Part shown: positions 34,237-42,622 of the stretch, one piece after another
Numbering within the stretch: position 1 is the first letter of the stretch
Layout of the letters: each line of letters begins with the position of its first letter
DNA from: Anaerolineales bacterium
GTDB taxonomy: Bacteria; Chloroflexota; Anaerolineae; Anaerolineales; UBA11579
NCBI GenBank assembly: GCA_021463845.1
Contig: JAJTXV010000007.1
Location: 1-64,000, forward strand
Length of the DNA stretch: 64,000 nt
Direction of reading: 5' to 3'
The notes under the pieces: generated by a model
What the model saw: the letters and a program-made list of their open reading frames with translations, nothing else
Database searches by the model: none
What the model was told of the DNA's origin: nothing
Position numbers and translations under genes: made by a program

Positions 34237-35517
34237 CTAAGAAGATTCTTGTATCAAGTAGTTTCTAAATATGTTAATAACTTCTATGCTTAGTTCTCTT
34301 TCAAGAGGCGGCAAATTTGCAGGAGGTAAATATTTTAGTACCTCTAAGTTTGAATTCGATGTCTTGGAGGCCTTCTCTTGATAAAGAAAATGAAGATAGG
34401 CTGTTACAAAGACTTGCTTGTGTCTTTCTGTCCAGCCAATAGGAAGTTTCGCCCAACGAGAAAAAATAATTCTTGAATCTTCATCAAGAGTATTGCTAAA
34501 TACAAAGCCGGTGGCCATGGTAGATGAAAATACGTCAGAATTCTTTGAATAAACAATGGTCGATTTGTTATCTTCGCCAACTTCGACATAGCCTGCAATA
34601 TCGCCCGACTTATTGTAGGTAAACAGCTTAGTTGGTGTCGAGAGATGGCCCTTTGGTGTTAGCTCTAATAACCCATCAGAAAGAAAGTAATACCCTGAAA
34701 ATCTGGTCGGGGTCGACATTTCCAAGTCGTTAATGCCATCTGCATTAACCAATCGTACGCTCACAAAATAGGGCACAGCATTCTGCGCATGAGCAAGGTC
34801 TCTGAAATTGCTGTGTTCTCGAGGTGTGAGCTGACCCTTGTTAGGGTGAAGTTTTGTTCTTACCCAAATGTAGGATTTTTTGTTGTGAACTTCGGCAATA
34901 AGCTGTGGCTTTGCGAGTATGCCTCTATTAACTTGTGTAATTCTGACACCCTCTTTTTCTAGCTGTTCAGAGACAAAATTTACTCCAAAGATGTGAACTT
35001 CGAGAGGATTGAGAAGATTGCTTGAAGAGATTTCCATTTTAGGTACGGGAAGTCCTTGAAGCTTATAAAAATCAACTTCACCTAGTTTGAAAGCTTTTGT
35101 GCTCAGGTCTTGATTTAACTTACGAATGTCAAACTTGTACTTCTTTGCTTGTGAGGGTGAGATGTCACCACGAGCAAATAATGTTTTTATTAATTCGCCT
35201 GCTAGGTCAGTAATTGGTTTTGATGCTGCTTGCAGATACGTGGGCGCATCTTCTAGTGGTAGCCTCCCTGCCGAGTGTTCAAACCCTAGGTAATATGACA
35301 TTAGTAATGATGGAGCCAATATCCTTCCTAAATCTTCTCCGAATTTTAGGGATTGGTGTAGGTTGAGAGGTTTGAGAATGGAATAGATTTCATGTAACTG
35401 TTCAACTATTTCCTTGGATGCCTCAAAAACATACCTCGAAGAATCGGGGTTGGTGCCATATTTCTCCCAGGACTTTGATATCCTTATTAATTCTGCTTGT
35501 AAATCCCCGGGCTCCAT
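34237..35517 (-). CDS. Orphan protein with degenerate PD-(D/E)XK nuclease-like region; AT-rich gene
   Basis: The 426-residue protein matches no family I recognise. Residues ~178-260 fit the PD-(D/E)XK pattern: helix FVSEQLEKEGVRI, then KPQLIAE where P-D is expected (Gln205 for Asp), SYIWVRT where E-x-K is expected (Trp218, Arg220), then a helix and a strand PYFVSVRLVNAD. Catalytic residues are therefore lost if the match is real. The N-terminal ~150 residues are helical; the C-terminal ~160 are mixed. Base composition is clearly AT-rich compared with neighbours on both sides, indicating transfer. It starts 9 nt after the rex stop with no Shine-Dalgarno. Confidence 0.8.
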   Translation of the reverse strand: MEPGDLQAELIRISKSWEKYGTNPDSSRYVFEASKEIVEQLHEIYSILKPLNLHQSLKFGEDLGRILAPSLLMSYYLGFEHSAGRLPLEDAPTYLQAASKPITDLAGELIKTLFARGDISPSQAKKYKFDIRKLNQDLSTKAFKLGEVDFYKLQGLPVPKMEISSSNLLNPLEVHIFGVNFVSEQLEKEGVRITQVNRGILAKPQLIAEVHNKKSYIWVRTKLHPNKGQLTPREHSNFRDLAHAQNAVPYFVSVRLVNADGINDLEMSTPTRFSGYYFLSDGLLELTPKGHLSTPTKLFTYNKSGDIAGYVEVGEDNKSTIVYSKNSDVFSSTMATGFVFSNTLDEDSRIIFSRWAKLPIGWTERHKQVFVTAYLHFLYQEKASKTSNSNLEVLKYLPPANLPPLERELSIEVINIFRNYLIQESS

Positions 35518-35526
35518 AAAACGTCA

Positions 35527-36144
35527 TTAGTCCAGATAGTACGTCATGCGCTGCAGATGGATTGAGGGGTCGATGTTCTGCACGCGCACCCCGGCCGGCA
35601 CGCTCAGGTTCACCGGGGCATAGCTCAAAATGGCGCGGATGCCCGCGTCCACCAGCAGATCGGCCACGTCCTGGGCTGCGCTGGCCGGCACGGCGATCAT
35701 GGCCATCTTGATCCCCGCGGCTTGCACTTCGCTCTTCAGCTGGGCCGTGTCTTTGATGGTGAATTCGCCATGTTGCTGGCCAATGCGCTCGGGCGCGTTG
35801 TCAAAAATGTCGCGGATCTTGAAGCCGCGCTCGCTAAAGCCGCTGTAGCCAGCCAGCGCCCGGCCAATGTCGCCCGAGCCCACGATCACAACTTCCCAGG
35901 TCTTGTTGACCTTCAGGATCTCGCGCACCTGGTTTGCCAGGTATTCGATGTTGTAGCCGGTGCCTTGCTTGCCGAACTCGCCGAATTGCGAGAGGTCCTT
36001 GCGGATCTGGGCGGCCGAGATGCCCAGGCGCTCGCCCAGCTCCTGCGAGCTGGTCACCTGGCGCCCCTCAGCCAGCATTTGTTGCAGCGCCCGCAGATAC
36101 ACCGGCAGGCGGCCGATCACAATGTCAGGGATCTGTTTTGCCAT
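35527..36144 (-). CDS. rex: Redox-sensing transcriptional repressor Rex
   Basis: The 205-residue protein has the Rex winged helix (TSSQELGERLGISAAQIRKDLSQFGEFGKQGTGY) and the NAD(H)-binding Rossmann domain (VVIVGSGDIGRALAGY). It ends with the domain-swapped helix typical of the dimer. Rex binds operators when NADH/NAD+ is low and releases when NADH rises, controlling respiration and fermentation genes. A good Rex-type operator lies 44-63 nt upstream of its start (36188-36207), so autoregulation is likely. The AT-rich orphan follows 9 nt after its stop. Confidence 0.96.
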   Translation of the reverse strand: MAKQIPDIVIGRLPVYLRALQQMLAEGRQVTSSQELGERLGISAAQIRKDLSQFGEFGKQGTGYNIEYLANQVREILKVNKTWEVVIVGSGDIGRALAGYSGFSERGFKIRDIFDNAPERIGQQHGEFTIKDTAQLKSEVQAAGIKMAMIAVPASAAQDVADLLVDAGIRAILSYAPVNLSVPAGVRVQNIDPSIHLQRMTYYLD

Positions 36145-36187
36145 AGCTTCTCTGTCTCCCGCTCAAAACTGTAGCATTAAAGCAGTT

Positions 36188-36207
36188 ATTGTGCAATTGC
36201 CCACAAT
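36188..36207. promoter_or_regulatory. Probable Rex operator in the rex-obg divergent region
   Basis: The 18-bp core TTGTGCAATTGCCCACAA (36189-36206) matches the Rex consensus TTGTGAAnnnnTTCACAA at 11 of 14 fixed positions, and with one more base on each side gives 6-bp symmetrical arms. A second palindrome TTGTACAA follows at 36210-36217. Rex is encoded immediately to the left; obg starts at 36308 to the right. Confidence 0.7.
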
Positions 36208-36307
36208 GATTGTACAAGCAGGGTGCAAAGTGTCTCCATATGCGATTGCGGATTGGTTGTAAGTCTGTAGCAGATTTTTGATGCAGGCCGAGTATCATTC
36301 GCACCGT

Positions 36308-37576
36308 ATGGATGGAAATTTCATTGATCATGTAGAGATCGGCGTGTGCTCCGGCAAGGGGGGCGATGGCATGATGCACTTCCGCCGCGAGCGTTACGTG
36401 CCGCGCGGCGGCCCGGATGGCGGCGACGGCGGCCGCGGCGGCTCGATCGTGCTTCAGGTCGAGGGTTCCATGCGCACCCTGTATAACTTCCGCCGCCAAA
36501 AGAAGTTCGAGGCCGATGAAGGCCGCCCCGGCGGCACCAACAACCGCAGCGGCCGCGGCGCCCAGGATCTGGTGCTCAAAGTGCCGGCTGGAACTCTGGT
36601 CTATGACGCCAAAACCGGCAACCTGTTGGCCGACCTGGTGAAGGACGGCGACACCTACGAGGCGGCACGCGGCGGCCGCGGCGGCCGCGGCAACCAGCAC
36701 TTCGCCAACTCTCGCAACCAGGCGCCCCGTATCGCAGAAAAAGGCGCTCCCGGCGAGGAAAAGACTCTGCGCCTCGAGCTCAAGCTCATCGCAGACATAG
36801 GCATTGTGGGCGTGCCCAACGCAGGTAAATCCACCCTGTTGGCCGCACTCACCAACGCCAAGCCGCGCATTGCCAATTACCCCTTCACCACCCTGGAGCC
36901 GAACCTGGGCGTGGCCGCCCTGGATGAAGACACCAGCCTGGTCCTGGCCGATATTCCCGGCCTCATTGAAGGCGCCCACACCGGCAAAGGTCTGGGTCAC
37001 GACTTCCTGCGCCATATCCAGCGCACCCGCGTGCTCATTCACTTGCTCGACGGCATGGCCGAGGATCCGCTGGCCGACTTCACCCAGATCAACAGCGAGC
37101 TGGCCCTCTTCGATACCAAGTTGGCTGCCAAGCCCCAGATCGTGGCGCTCAACAAGATCGACCTGCCGGATGTGCAGGCCCGCTGGCCTGAGTTGCAAGC
37201 TGGCCTGGCTAAACTTGGCGTCACGGAGCCGCTGGCCGTCTCGGCCGTGAGCGGGCAGGATGTGCGCCGCCTGTTGGGCCGCGCCGCCGAAGCGCTGCGC
37301 GCCCTGCCGGAGCCAGTGGCTGAAGAATTACCTATTTACCGCCCGGAGACAGACCCGACCGAGTTCGACATTCGCCGCGAAGGCGATGGCTGGCGGCTCA
37401 GCGGCCCCTCGCTCGAGCGCGCCGCCGCCATGACCTATTGGGAGCATGACCAATCTGTCAGCCGTTTCCAGCGCATCCTGCGCCAGCTGCAGGTGGACGT
37501 AGCCATGCGCGAGAAGGGTGTGCGCGATGGTGACACGGTCTACATTGGCGAGTACGAATTGGAGTGGAAGGAATAA
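36308..37576 (+). CDS. obg: GTPase ObgE/CgtA
   Basis: The ~422-residue protein has the Gly-rich Obg fold (FRRERYVPRGGPDGGDGGRGG ... GRPGGTNNRSGRGAQDL). A G-domain follows with GVPNAGKST, DIPGLIEGAHTGKGLGHDFL and NKIDLP, then a C-terminal OCT domain. Obg proteins are essential GTPases in 50S assembly and stress response. The exact start is uncertain: ATG at 36308 (TATCAT 9 nt upstream, no Shine-Dalgarno) is chosen because homology begins there; ATG at 36281 is in frame. Confidence 0.95.
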   Translation: MDGNFIDHVEIGVCSGKGGDGMMHFRRERYVPRGGPDGGDGGRGGSIVLQVEGSMRTLYNFRRQKKFEADEGRPGGTNNRSGRGAQDLVLKVPAGTLVYDAKTGNLLADLVKDGDTYEAARGGRGGRGNQHFANSRNQAPRIAEKGAPGEEKTLRLELKLIADIGIVGVPNAGKSTLLAALTNAKPRIANYPFTTLEPNLGVAALDEDTSLVLADIPGLIEGAHTGKGLGHDFLRHIQRTRVLIHLLDGMAEDPLADFTQINSELALFDTKLAAKPQIVALNKIDLPDVQARWPELQAGLAKLGVTEPLAVSAVSGQDVRRLLGRAAEALRALPEPVAEELPIYRPETDPTEFDIRREGDGWRLSGPSLERAAAMTYWEHDQSVSRFQRILRQLQVDVAMREKGVRDGDTVYIGEYELEWKE

Positions 37577-37631
37577 AGAGAGTGGTCAGATCGCGATAAC
37601 AGATCTCTAGTCTCCAATCCCCACTCCACAT
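37577..37631. repeat. Degenerate palindromic element between obg and the M1 peptidase (family copy D)
   Basis: This short convergent spacer holds an imperfect inverted repeat (GAGTGG ... CCACTC; AGATC ... GATCT). Its right half, TCTCTAGTCTCCAATCCCCA, closely matches the right arm of the perfect palindrome at 40942-40997. Confidence 0.6.
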
Positions 37632-39083
37632 CTACTCAAAATACTCTGCAATAATCGCACTCACATCCTGCCCTGTAGATTGCTCCAGTAGCGAGATAAA
37701 GCTGGCTCCGTTGGCGATCTGCTGGTCATACGCGGCGTAATAGTCCTTGAGAAAAGTGTAGAAAGCCTGGTCGCCTACCTGCTGGCGCACCGCATGCAGG
37801 AACTGCGCACCGCGCAGATACACCGCATCCACATACGGGCGGAATCCAGGCAACTCATAGGCGGTGCTGTCCACCGCCCCGCCGGGCTGCCACTGGTTGA
37901 TGCGGAACTCCCACCACCAGTCCAGATCAAACGGGTGCGCCTGCTCGTAGTACAGCAGCTCGGCGTAGGTGGCCATGGCTTCGTCGAGCCACGGCTCATT
38001 GCCGGCATCGTTGCCCACCGCGCCGAACCACCAGCTGTGCGCCACTTCATGTGCGGTCAGCATCGTGAGCAGGTTGCGCGCCGTGCCATCGTAGCGGCGG
38101 AAGTACCACATGTCGAGAAAGAAGATGCCGTCCGACTCCATCCCGTCGGGGAAAATGCACTCCACGATGGCCAGGCTCTCATACGGGTATCGCCCGAACA
38201 AGCTCTCGTACAGCTCCAGCGAGGCAACCGCGGTGCGCAGAGCGGCCTGGGCCGCGGCGCGCTCCTCTTCGAAGTAGTAGATGGTTACCGGGATGCGCTG
38301 CTCGCCGGCCGGCAGGGTTTCGGACTGGTAATGCCCGCTGGCTGCCCACACAAAGCGGCGGGCGCTGGGCAGCAGATAGTGATAGGCGCCATCCGCCTGC
38401 CGGGCAGGCCAGGGCGCCGCGATCTGCAGCAGGCTCGGGGCATTCACCGTGTAAATCGAGACGTCAAAATCGGCGCTCTCATAGACCAGGTATTCGCCTT
38501 GCTGCGTGGGTTCATTGATCAGCCAGCCGCTTTCGCCGTCGTAGGGTGGGATGAACGGATACCAGTCGATCAAGGTCATCTGCCGGGCGGACCAGCCCAG
38601 CAAGGTGGGCCGCTCTGGCACCGCGATAGCGAACTCCAGCTCGACCTGCAGCTGTTCGCCCGGCAGCAGCGGGCGGGCCAGCGGCAGCTCTATGCTGCCG
38701 CCCGAATCCTCCATGTGGCTGTTCCACTCCAGGCCGCGGTCATAGCGGATCGAGCTGATCGTCACCAGCTCGTCTGCGATGGGTACTACCAGCGGGATCA
38801 GTTCCAGCGCGTGGGCGGAGTTGTTTGTATATGTGATGCGCTGGCTGACCGCCAGGTAATGGGCCGCAAAATCCAGCGTGGCCACGAGGCGGTATTGAGT
38901 GGGCGTAAATACGTCTGGAGCAGTGAAAGCGAGTGTGGGGGTGGCCGCCGGGCTGGTTGCGGTGCCAGGTTGGCTCGTGACGAGAGTCGCCTCTTGAAGC
39001 AAGGGTGTGCTGGTGTAGGGTAGGTTGCAAGCGGCGAGCAGTAGCACTAGCAGGCTGGCAGCAGCTACACGTCCGCTGTTCAT
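37632..39083 (-). CDS. M1-family zinc metallopeptidase, lipoprotein
   Basis: The 483-residue protein starts with a signal peptide and lipobox LLAAC (Cys19), so it should be anchored outside the membrane. A Thr/Pro-rich linker leads to the M1 N-terminal sandwich. The gluzincin site is His345-Glu346-xx-His349 (HEVAHSWW), with Glu368 19 residues beyond His349 (NEPWLDEAMATY). The usual GAMEN exopeptidase motif appears as DGMES, so true aminopeptidase activity is uncertain. The ATG at 39083 overlaps the rnhB stop (ATGA). Confidence 0.9.
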   Translation of the reverse strand: MNSGRVAAASLLVLLLAACNLPYTSTPLLQEATLVTSQPGTATSPAATPTLAFTAPDVFTPTQYRLVATLDFAAHYLAVSQRITYTNNSAHALELIPLVVPIADELVTISSIRYDRGLEWNSHMEDSGGSIELPLARPLLPGEQLQVELEFAIAVPERPTLLGWSARQMTLIDWYPFIPPYDGESGWLINEPTQQGEYLVYESADFDVSIYTVNAPSLLQIAAPWPARQADGAYHYLLPSARRFVWAASGHYQSETLPAGEQRIPVTIYYFEEERAAAQAALRTAVASLELYESLFGRYPYESLAIVECIFPDGMESDGIFFLDMWYFRRYDGTARNLLTMLTAHEVAHSWWFGAVGNDAGNEPWLDEAMATYAELLYYEQAHPFDLDWWWEFRINQWQPGGAVDSTAYELPGFRPYVDAVYLRGAQFLHAVRQQVGDQAFYTFLKDYYAAYDQQIANGASFISLLEQSTGQDVSAIIAEYFE

Positions 39084-39733
39084 ACGGCGCGCATAGGTGC
39101 AAAGCTGCGCCGGTGGTGCGCGCAGGGGCCGTGCGTGGCGATGGCTTGGCGATGGGCGGGGGTGGCGTAACCCTTGTGCTCGGCGAAGCCATACTGGGGG
39201 AATAGCGCGTCCAGGCGGCACAGCTCGGCGTCGCGCTCAGTCTTGGCCAGCACCGAGGCCGCCGAGATGCTGAGGCAGCGTGCATCGCCGCCCACCAGCG
39301 GGGTCTGCGGCAGGTCGACCGCAGTCAGGCGCACCGCATCCAGCAGCAGGTGCTGCGGCGGGATGCGGAGCGCCTGCAGGGCGCGGCGGGTGGCCAAATG
39401 GCTGGCCTGCAGGATGTTGATGTCCTCGATCTCTTCCACGCTGGCGCTGGCCACCGCCCAGGCCAGGGCGTGCTCGCGGATGCGCGGCGCCAGCTCCTCG
39501 CGCTCGGCGGCGGTCATCTGCTTGGAATCGCGCACGCCTTTGAGCTGGCGGGCAATCGTATTGGGAAGGATCACCGCCGCCGCATACACCGGGCCGGCCA
39601 GCGCGCCGCGGCCGGCTTCATCCGCCCCAGCGATGTGCAGCAGGCCTTGCTGCCATAGCCGCCGCTCATAGCGCAGGGTCGGCCAGCGCTGGGCGACTTT
39701 GCGAGCTTTGGGAGCGATTGCCACTCTAGGCAT
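39080..39733 (-). CDS. rnhB: Ribonuclease HII
   Basis: The 217-residue enzyme nicks RNA in RNA-DNA hybrids and removes misincorporated ribonucleotides. The family start is IAGADEAGRGALAGPVYAAAVIL with catalytic Asp-Glu; further landmarks are DSKQMTAAEREEL, LLLDA (third Asp), and ISAASVLAKTERDAEL. The N-terminus has ~33 basic residues before the core. The ATG at 39733 overlaps the GT2 gene stop by 8 nt, so the three minus-strand genes GT2-rnhB-M1 peptidase form a coupled unit. Confidence 0.94.
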   Translation of the reverse strand: MPRVAIAPKARKVAQRWPTLRYERRLWQQGLLHIAGADEAGRGALAGPVYAAAVILPNTIARQLKGVRDSKQMTAAEREELAPRIREHALAWAVASASVEEIEDINILQASHLATRRALQALRIPPQHLLLDAVRLTAVDLPQTPLVGGDARCLSISAASVLAKTERDAELCRLDALFPQYGFAEHKGYATPAHRQAIATHGPCAHHRRSFAPMRAV

Positions 39734-40460
39734 AGCGCCCCTGCAGATCGTTGTTGCGGATGCGCAGGATATCGGCCAGCATGGACACTGTATCAGCCAC
39801 CGGGCGCACATGGCTCTGTTCGCTGTAGTACCAGGGGATCGGCAGCTCGGTGATCGTATAACCGCGCTTGCGCGCCAGATACAGGATCTCCACGTCAAAG
39901 GACCAGCCGTTAATCGTCTGGCGGCTGAACAGATATTGAGCCGCCGCCGCGCTGAAGCATTTGAAGCCGCACTGTGTATCGTGCAGCCCGGGCAGGGCCA
40001 GCAGGCGGATCATGGCGTTGATCACCCGCCCGCCGATGTGGCGCACATCCGGCTCGTTGTAGCGCACCGCACCCGGCGCCTCGCGTGAGGCGATGATGAC
40101 TTCGCCATCTTGGATGGCGGGCGGCAAAAAGCGCGGGATCTCATCAACCGGCATGGAAAGGTCAGCATCCAGCATCATGCGCCATTCCCCCTGGGCGAAC
40201 AGCATGCCCTGGCGCACAGCCAGGCCCTTGCCGCGCCCTGCGGCTTGCAGAACGTAGAAGCCGGGGTGGGCATCGGCAAAATCCTGGGCGATGCGCAGGG
40301 TCTTGTCGGTGCTGCCGTTCTCGGCGATCACCACTTCCCAGCTATAGCTTTGCCGGCTGACAAAGTCATGCACGCGTTGCAGGCTTGCTGGCAGGCGTTG
40401 CTCTTCGTTATAGGCTGGGATGACCAGAGAAAGATGGGGGGCGGGTTGTACGAGTGGCAC
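39726..40460 (-). CDS. Family 2 glycosyltransferase (dolichyl-phosphate glucosyltransferase-like)
   Basis: The 244-residue GT-A enzyme shows [19 protein letters not shown] and ENGSTDKT in the nucleotide site, [11 protein letters not shown], the DxD motif LDADLSMP and TQCGFKCFS, which is typical of enzymes charging polyprenyl phosphate with sugar. It could supply donors for the GT-C proteins in this window. GTG at 40460 is chosen as start: it lies exactly 6 nt after TATAAT (40472-40467), so the mRNA is predicted leaderless. Confidence 0.92.
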   Translation of the reverse strand: MPLVQPAPHLSLVIPAYNEEQRLPASLQRVHDFVSRQSYSWEVVIAENGSTDKTLRIAQDFADAHPGFYVLQAAGRGKGLAVRQGMLFAQGEWRMMLDADLSMPVDEIPRFLPPAIQDGEVIIASREAPGAVRYNEPDVRHIGGRVINAMIRLLALPGLHDTQCGFKCFSAAAAQYLFSRQTINGWSFDVEILYLARKRGYTITELPIPWYYSEQSHVRPVADTVSMLADILRIRNNDLQGRYA

Positions 40461-40466
40461 CCCGCG

Positions 40467-40499
40467 ATTATACGCACTGCAGGCAGCTGTGGTTATACT
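40467..40499. promoter_or_regulatory. Divergent leaderless promoters (GT2 and dtd)
   Basis: TATAAT on the minus strand (40472-40467) ends 6 nt before the GTG at 40460. TATACT on the plus strand (40494-40499) ends 6 nt before the ATG at 40506. Neither gene has a Shine-Dalgarno. The two -10 elements are 21 bp apart, so their -35 regions overlap each other. Confidence 0.65.
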
Positions 40500-40505
40500 G
40501 CCCGC

Positions 40506-40943
40506 ATGCGAGCTTTGCTGCAGCGTGTGCGCGCTGGCGCGGTGAGTGTAGGCGATGAAGAGATCGCCCGGATCGAGCGCGGCCTGGTGATCCTGCTGGG
40601 CGTTGGCCCGCAGGATACCGAGGCCCAGGCGCACTACCTGGCCGAGAAGATCGCCAACCTGCGCATCTTTGAGGATGGCGAGGGCAAGATGAACCTCTCG
40701 CTGCTCGACGTAGGCGGGGCGGCCATCGTGGTCTCGCAATTCACGCTGTACGCCGACACCGAGCGCGGCCGCCGGCCCTCATTCGTGAATGCGGCCGCGC
40801 CGCAGCAGGCCGAGCCGCTGGTCGAGCGCTTTGCTGCTCTGTTGGCCTCACAAGGCGTATCGGTGCAAACCGGCCGCTTTGGAGCCGAAATGCAAGTGGA
40901 GATCCACAATGATGGCCCGGTGACGATCTGGCTTGAAAGATAA
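40506..40943 (+). CDS. dtd: D-aminoacyl-tRNA deacylase
   Basis: The 145-residue homodimeric enzyme removes D-amino acids wrongly attached to tRNA. The family start [20 protein letters not shown], the catalytic-region [19 protein letters not shown] and the C-terminal cross-subunit motif [10 protein letters not shown] are present; the usual Gly-cisPro appears as DGPVT. Length is normal. It is predicted leaderless from TATACT. It ends inside the first bases of a perfect 56-bp palindrome. Confidence 0.95.
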   Translation: MRALLQRVRAGAVSVGDEEIARIERGLVILLGVGPQDTEAQAHYLAEKIANLRIFEDGEGKMNLSLLDVGGAAIVVSQFTLYADTERGRRPSFVNAAAPQQAEPLVERFAALLASQGVSVQTGRFGAEMQVEIHNDGPVTIWLER

Positions 40944-40997
40944 AACAGAGATTGGAGAGTAGAGATTGGCCAATCTCTACTCTCCAATCTCTGTTTT
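40942..40997. repeat. Perfect 56-bp palindrome, also a bidirectional terminator (family copy B)
   Basis: Every base from 40942 to 40969 pairs with 40970 to 40997 with no spacer; the centre is TTGGCCAA. The outer ends are A4 and T4-5, so in RNA it is a 26-28-bp hairpin followed by T residues in both directions. It separates convergent dtd and the DHODH-like gene. The right arm contains TCTCTACTCTCCAATCTCTG. Confidence 0.93.
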
Positions 40998-41010
40998 TAG
41001 TCTCCCTGCT

Positions 41011-41751
41011 TTACTTCCATAAGCTCACATCAAACTGAACCGCCATCGCCCCCGCCGCCAGGGCGGCGTTGGCCTCGGCTTCGCCACCGATCCCGCCGGC
41101 GGCGATGACCGGCACGCTCGCACGCACCAGCGCCTGGGTGGCGGCCAGTGCCTGCGGAAAGATCGCCGCGCCATATAACCGCCCGTTGAGCAGGCCGCCT
41201 GTGGCCGTGGGCAGGCTGCCGCGCGGCGGCCCCAGGCTGACCGCGCTCGCGCCCGCCGCCAGGCAGCCGTGGGCCAGCTCCTCGGCGCGCGGCAGGCTGA
41301 GCTGGGCGATGAGCGGCAGCTTGCCGGCCGCGGCGCTGCACAGCTCGCCGGCCAGCTGTGGCGACGCATCCGCCGGGATGTTGAGCTCCAGCGCGGCGAT
41401 ATTCTCCAGCGCCTCGATGTTGGGCATCACCTTGCGCAGCGCGATCGGGTCATCCACCAAAAGATTCAGAATAATAAGCAGCTCGGCATGCGCCCAGGCC
41501 AGGCTGTACTCGCGCACACTGCTGCGCAGGCCGGGGCTCGGCAGCCCAGTATGCAGCAGCACGCCGCCGGGGAAGGGCAGCATGCGCTCGCCCTGGCTTG
41601 GCCGGCGGCTCTGCAGGCTGATGGGATTGGTAATGAAGGCGCCCGGCGCCAGGCCGGCGGGCAGGCTGCCGTCTTTGGGCACAAAACCCAGACTGCCCGC
41701 CGCGTTGAGGTACGGCGTGCGCAGGTCCAGCGGGGGCGAGTCCAGTACCAT
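41011..41751 (-). CDS. Compact dihydroorotate dehydrogenase-like flavoprotein
   Basis: The 246-residue protein has the DHODH barrel pattern: PYLNAAGSLGF at the N-terminus, AFITNPISLQSRRPSQGERML as the FMN loop, and SVPVIAAGGIGGEAEANAALAAGAMAVQFDVSLW as the C-terminal FMN-phosphate site. It is ~60 residues shorter than PyrD, and the usual catalytic loop (N-x-S-C-P-N) is not recognisable. It may act on another substrate or be a non-catalytic flavoprotein. The ATG lies 6 nt after TATAAT (41763-41758), predicting a leaderless mRNA. No pyr gene is nearby. Confidence 0.75.
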   Translation of the reverse strand: MVLDSPPLDLRTPYLNAAGSLGFVPKDGSLPAGLAPGAFITNPISLQSRRPSQGERMLPFPGGVLLHTGLPSPGLRSSVREYSLAWAHAELLIILNLLVDDPIALRKVMPNIEALENIAALELNIPADASPQLAGELCSAAAGKLPLIAQLSLPRAEELAHGCLAAGASAVSLGPPRGSLPTATGGLLNGRLYGAAIFPQALAATQALVRASVPVIAAGGIGGEAEANAALAAGAMAVQFDVSLWK

Positions 41752-41757
41752 CGCGGG

Positions 41758-41786
41758 ATTATACGGGGCGGGCGGATGGATATAAT
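41758..41786. promoter_or_regulatory. Divergent leaderless promoters (DHODH-like and DsbA-like genes)
   Basis: TATAAT on the minus strand (41763-41758) lies 6 nt before ATG 41751. TATAAT on the plus strand (41781-41786) lies 7 nt before ATG 41794. Only 17 bp separate the two hexamers, so only one polymerase could bind at a time. No Shine-Dalgarno exists for either gene. Confidence 0.7.
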
Positions 41787-41793
41787 GCCCCGC

Positions 41794-42600
41794 ATGGCAA
41801 CTACAAAACGCCCCCGCAAGCAGCCAGCCAAAAAGGCTGAGCAGTCTCCCATCCAACGCGCCGGCTCCGGCGAAGACCTATTGCGCTTTGAGATCAAGCG
41901 CAGCCACTTCTGGGCGCTGGTTGCCCCGGTGGCCTTCGTGCTGGGCCTGGCGCTCGGTTTTGTGCTGTGGGGTCGCGGCCCGGCCGCAGTTGCCAACAGC
42001 GGCCAGGCGCTGACCCCGCAGACCCAGGTGCAGTCCCCTTCCGGCACCAACCTGGCTGACATCCAGCGTTATGAGATCCCCATTGACGAGGATGACCCGG
42101 TCTTCGGCCCCGCCGATGCGCCCATCACCATTGTGGAATTTGCCGATTTCCAATGCCCCTACTGCGTGCGCCATTTTGAGCAGACCTATCCGCTGATCCT
42201 GGAGCAATACGGCGAGCAGGTGCGCTTTGTGTTCAAGAATTACCCGCTGCGCTCCATCCACCCGGATGCGGACGCCGCTGCCCAGGCCGCCGAGTGCGCC
42301 CAGGAGCAAGGCATGTTCTGGGAATATCACGACCTGCTGTTCGGCGGCGCCTTGGGCCTGGGGCGCGAAGCCTATGCCGGCTATGCAGACCAGCTCGGCC
42401 TGGACACCGACGCGCTGCTGGCCTGCCTGGATGAGGGCCGCTATGCTGAGTCTGTCGAGCGTGACTACGCGCTGGGGCAGCAGCTCGGCGTTTCTTCCAC
42501 GCCAACCTTTTTCATTAACGGCATCGCCATGGTTGGCGCCTACCCGATCAATGCCTTCCAAACAGTCATTGATTTTGAACTGGGCAACAGCGGCCAGTAG
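41794..42600 (+). CDS. Membrane-anchored DsbA-family thiol:disulfide oxidoreductase
   Basis: The 268-residue protein has a basic cytoplasmic N-terminus, a membrane anchor (residues ~38-59) and a linker. A DsbA/BdbD-like thioredoxin domain follows with Cys121-Pro-Tyr-Cys124 (FADFQCPYCVRHFE) and the cis-Pro loop SSTPTFFING. The catalytic domain should face outside and form or isomerise disulfides in exported proteins. The start at 41794 is set by homology to the basic N-terminus and the leaderless promoter. It is followed by a good terminator. Confidence 0.93.
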   Translation: MATTKRPRKQPAKKAEQSPIQRAGSGEDLLRFEIKRSHFWALVAPVAFVLGLALGFVLWGRGPAAVANSGQALTPQTQVQSPSGTNLADIQRYEIPIDEDDPVFGPADAPITIVEFADFQCPYCVRHFEQTYPLILEQYGEQVRFVFKNYPLRSIHPDADAAAQAAECAQEQGMFWEYHDLLFGGALGLGREAYAGYADQLGLDTDALLACLDEGRYAESVERDYALGQQLGVSSTPTFFINGIAMVGAYPINAFQTVIDFELGNSGQ

Positions 42601-42622
42601 TAACGGACGATATTGTAGATAT

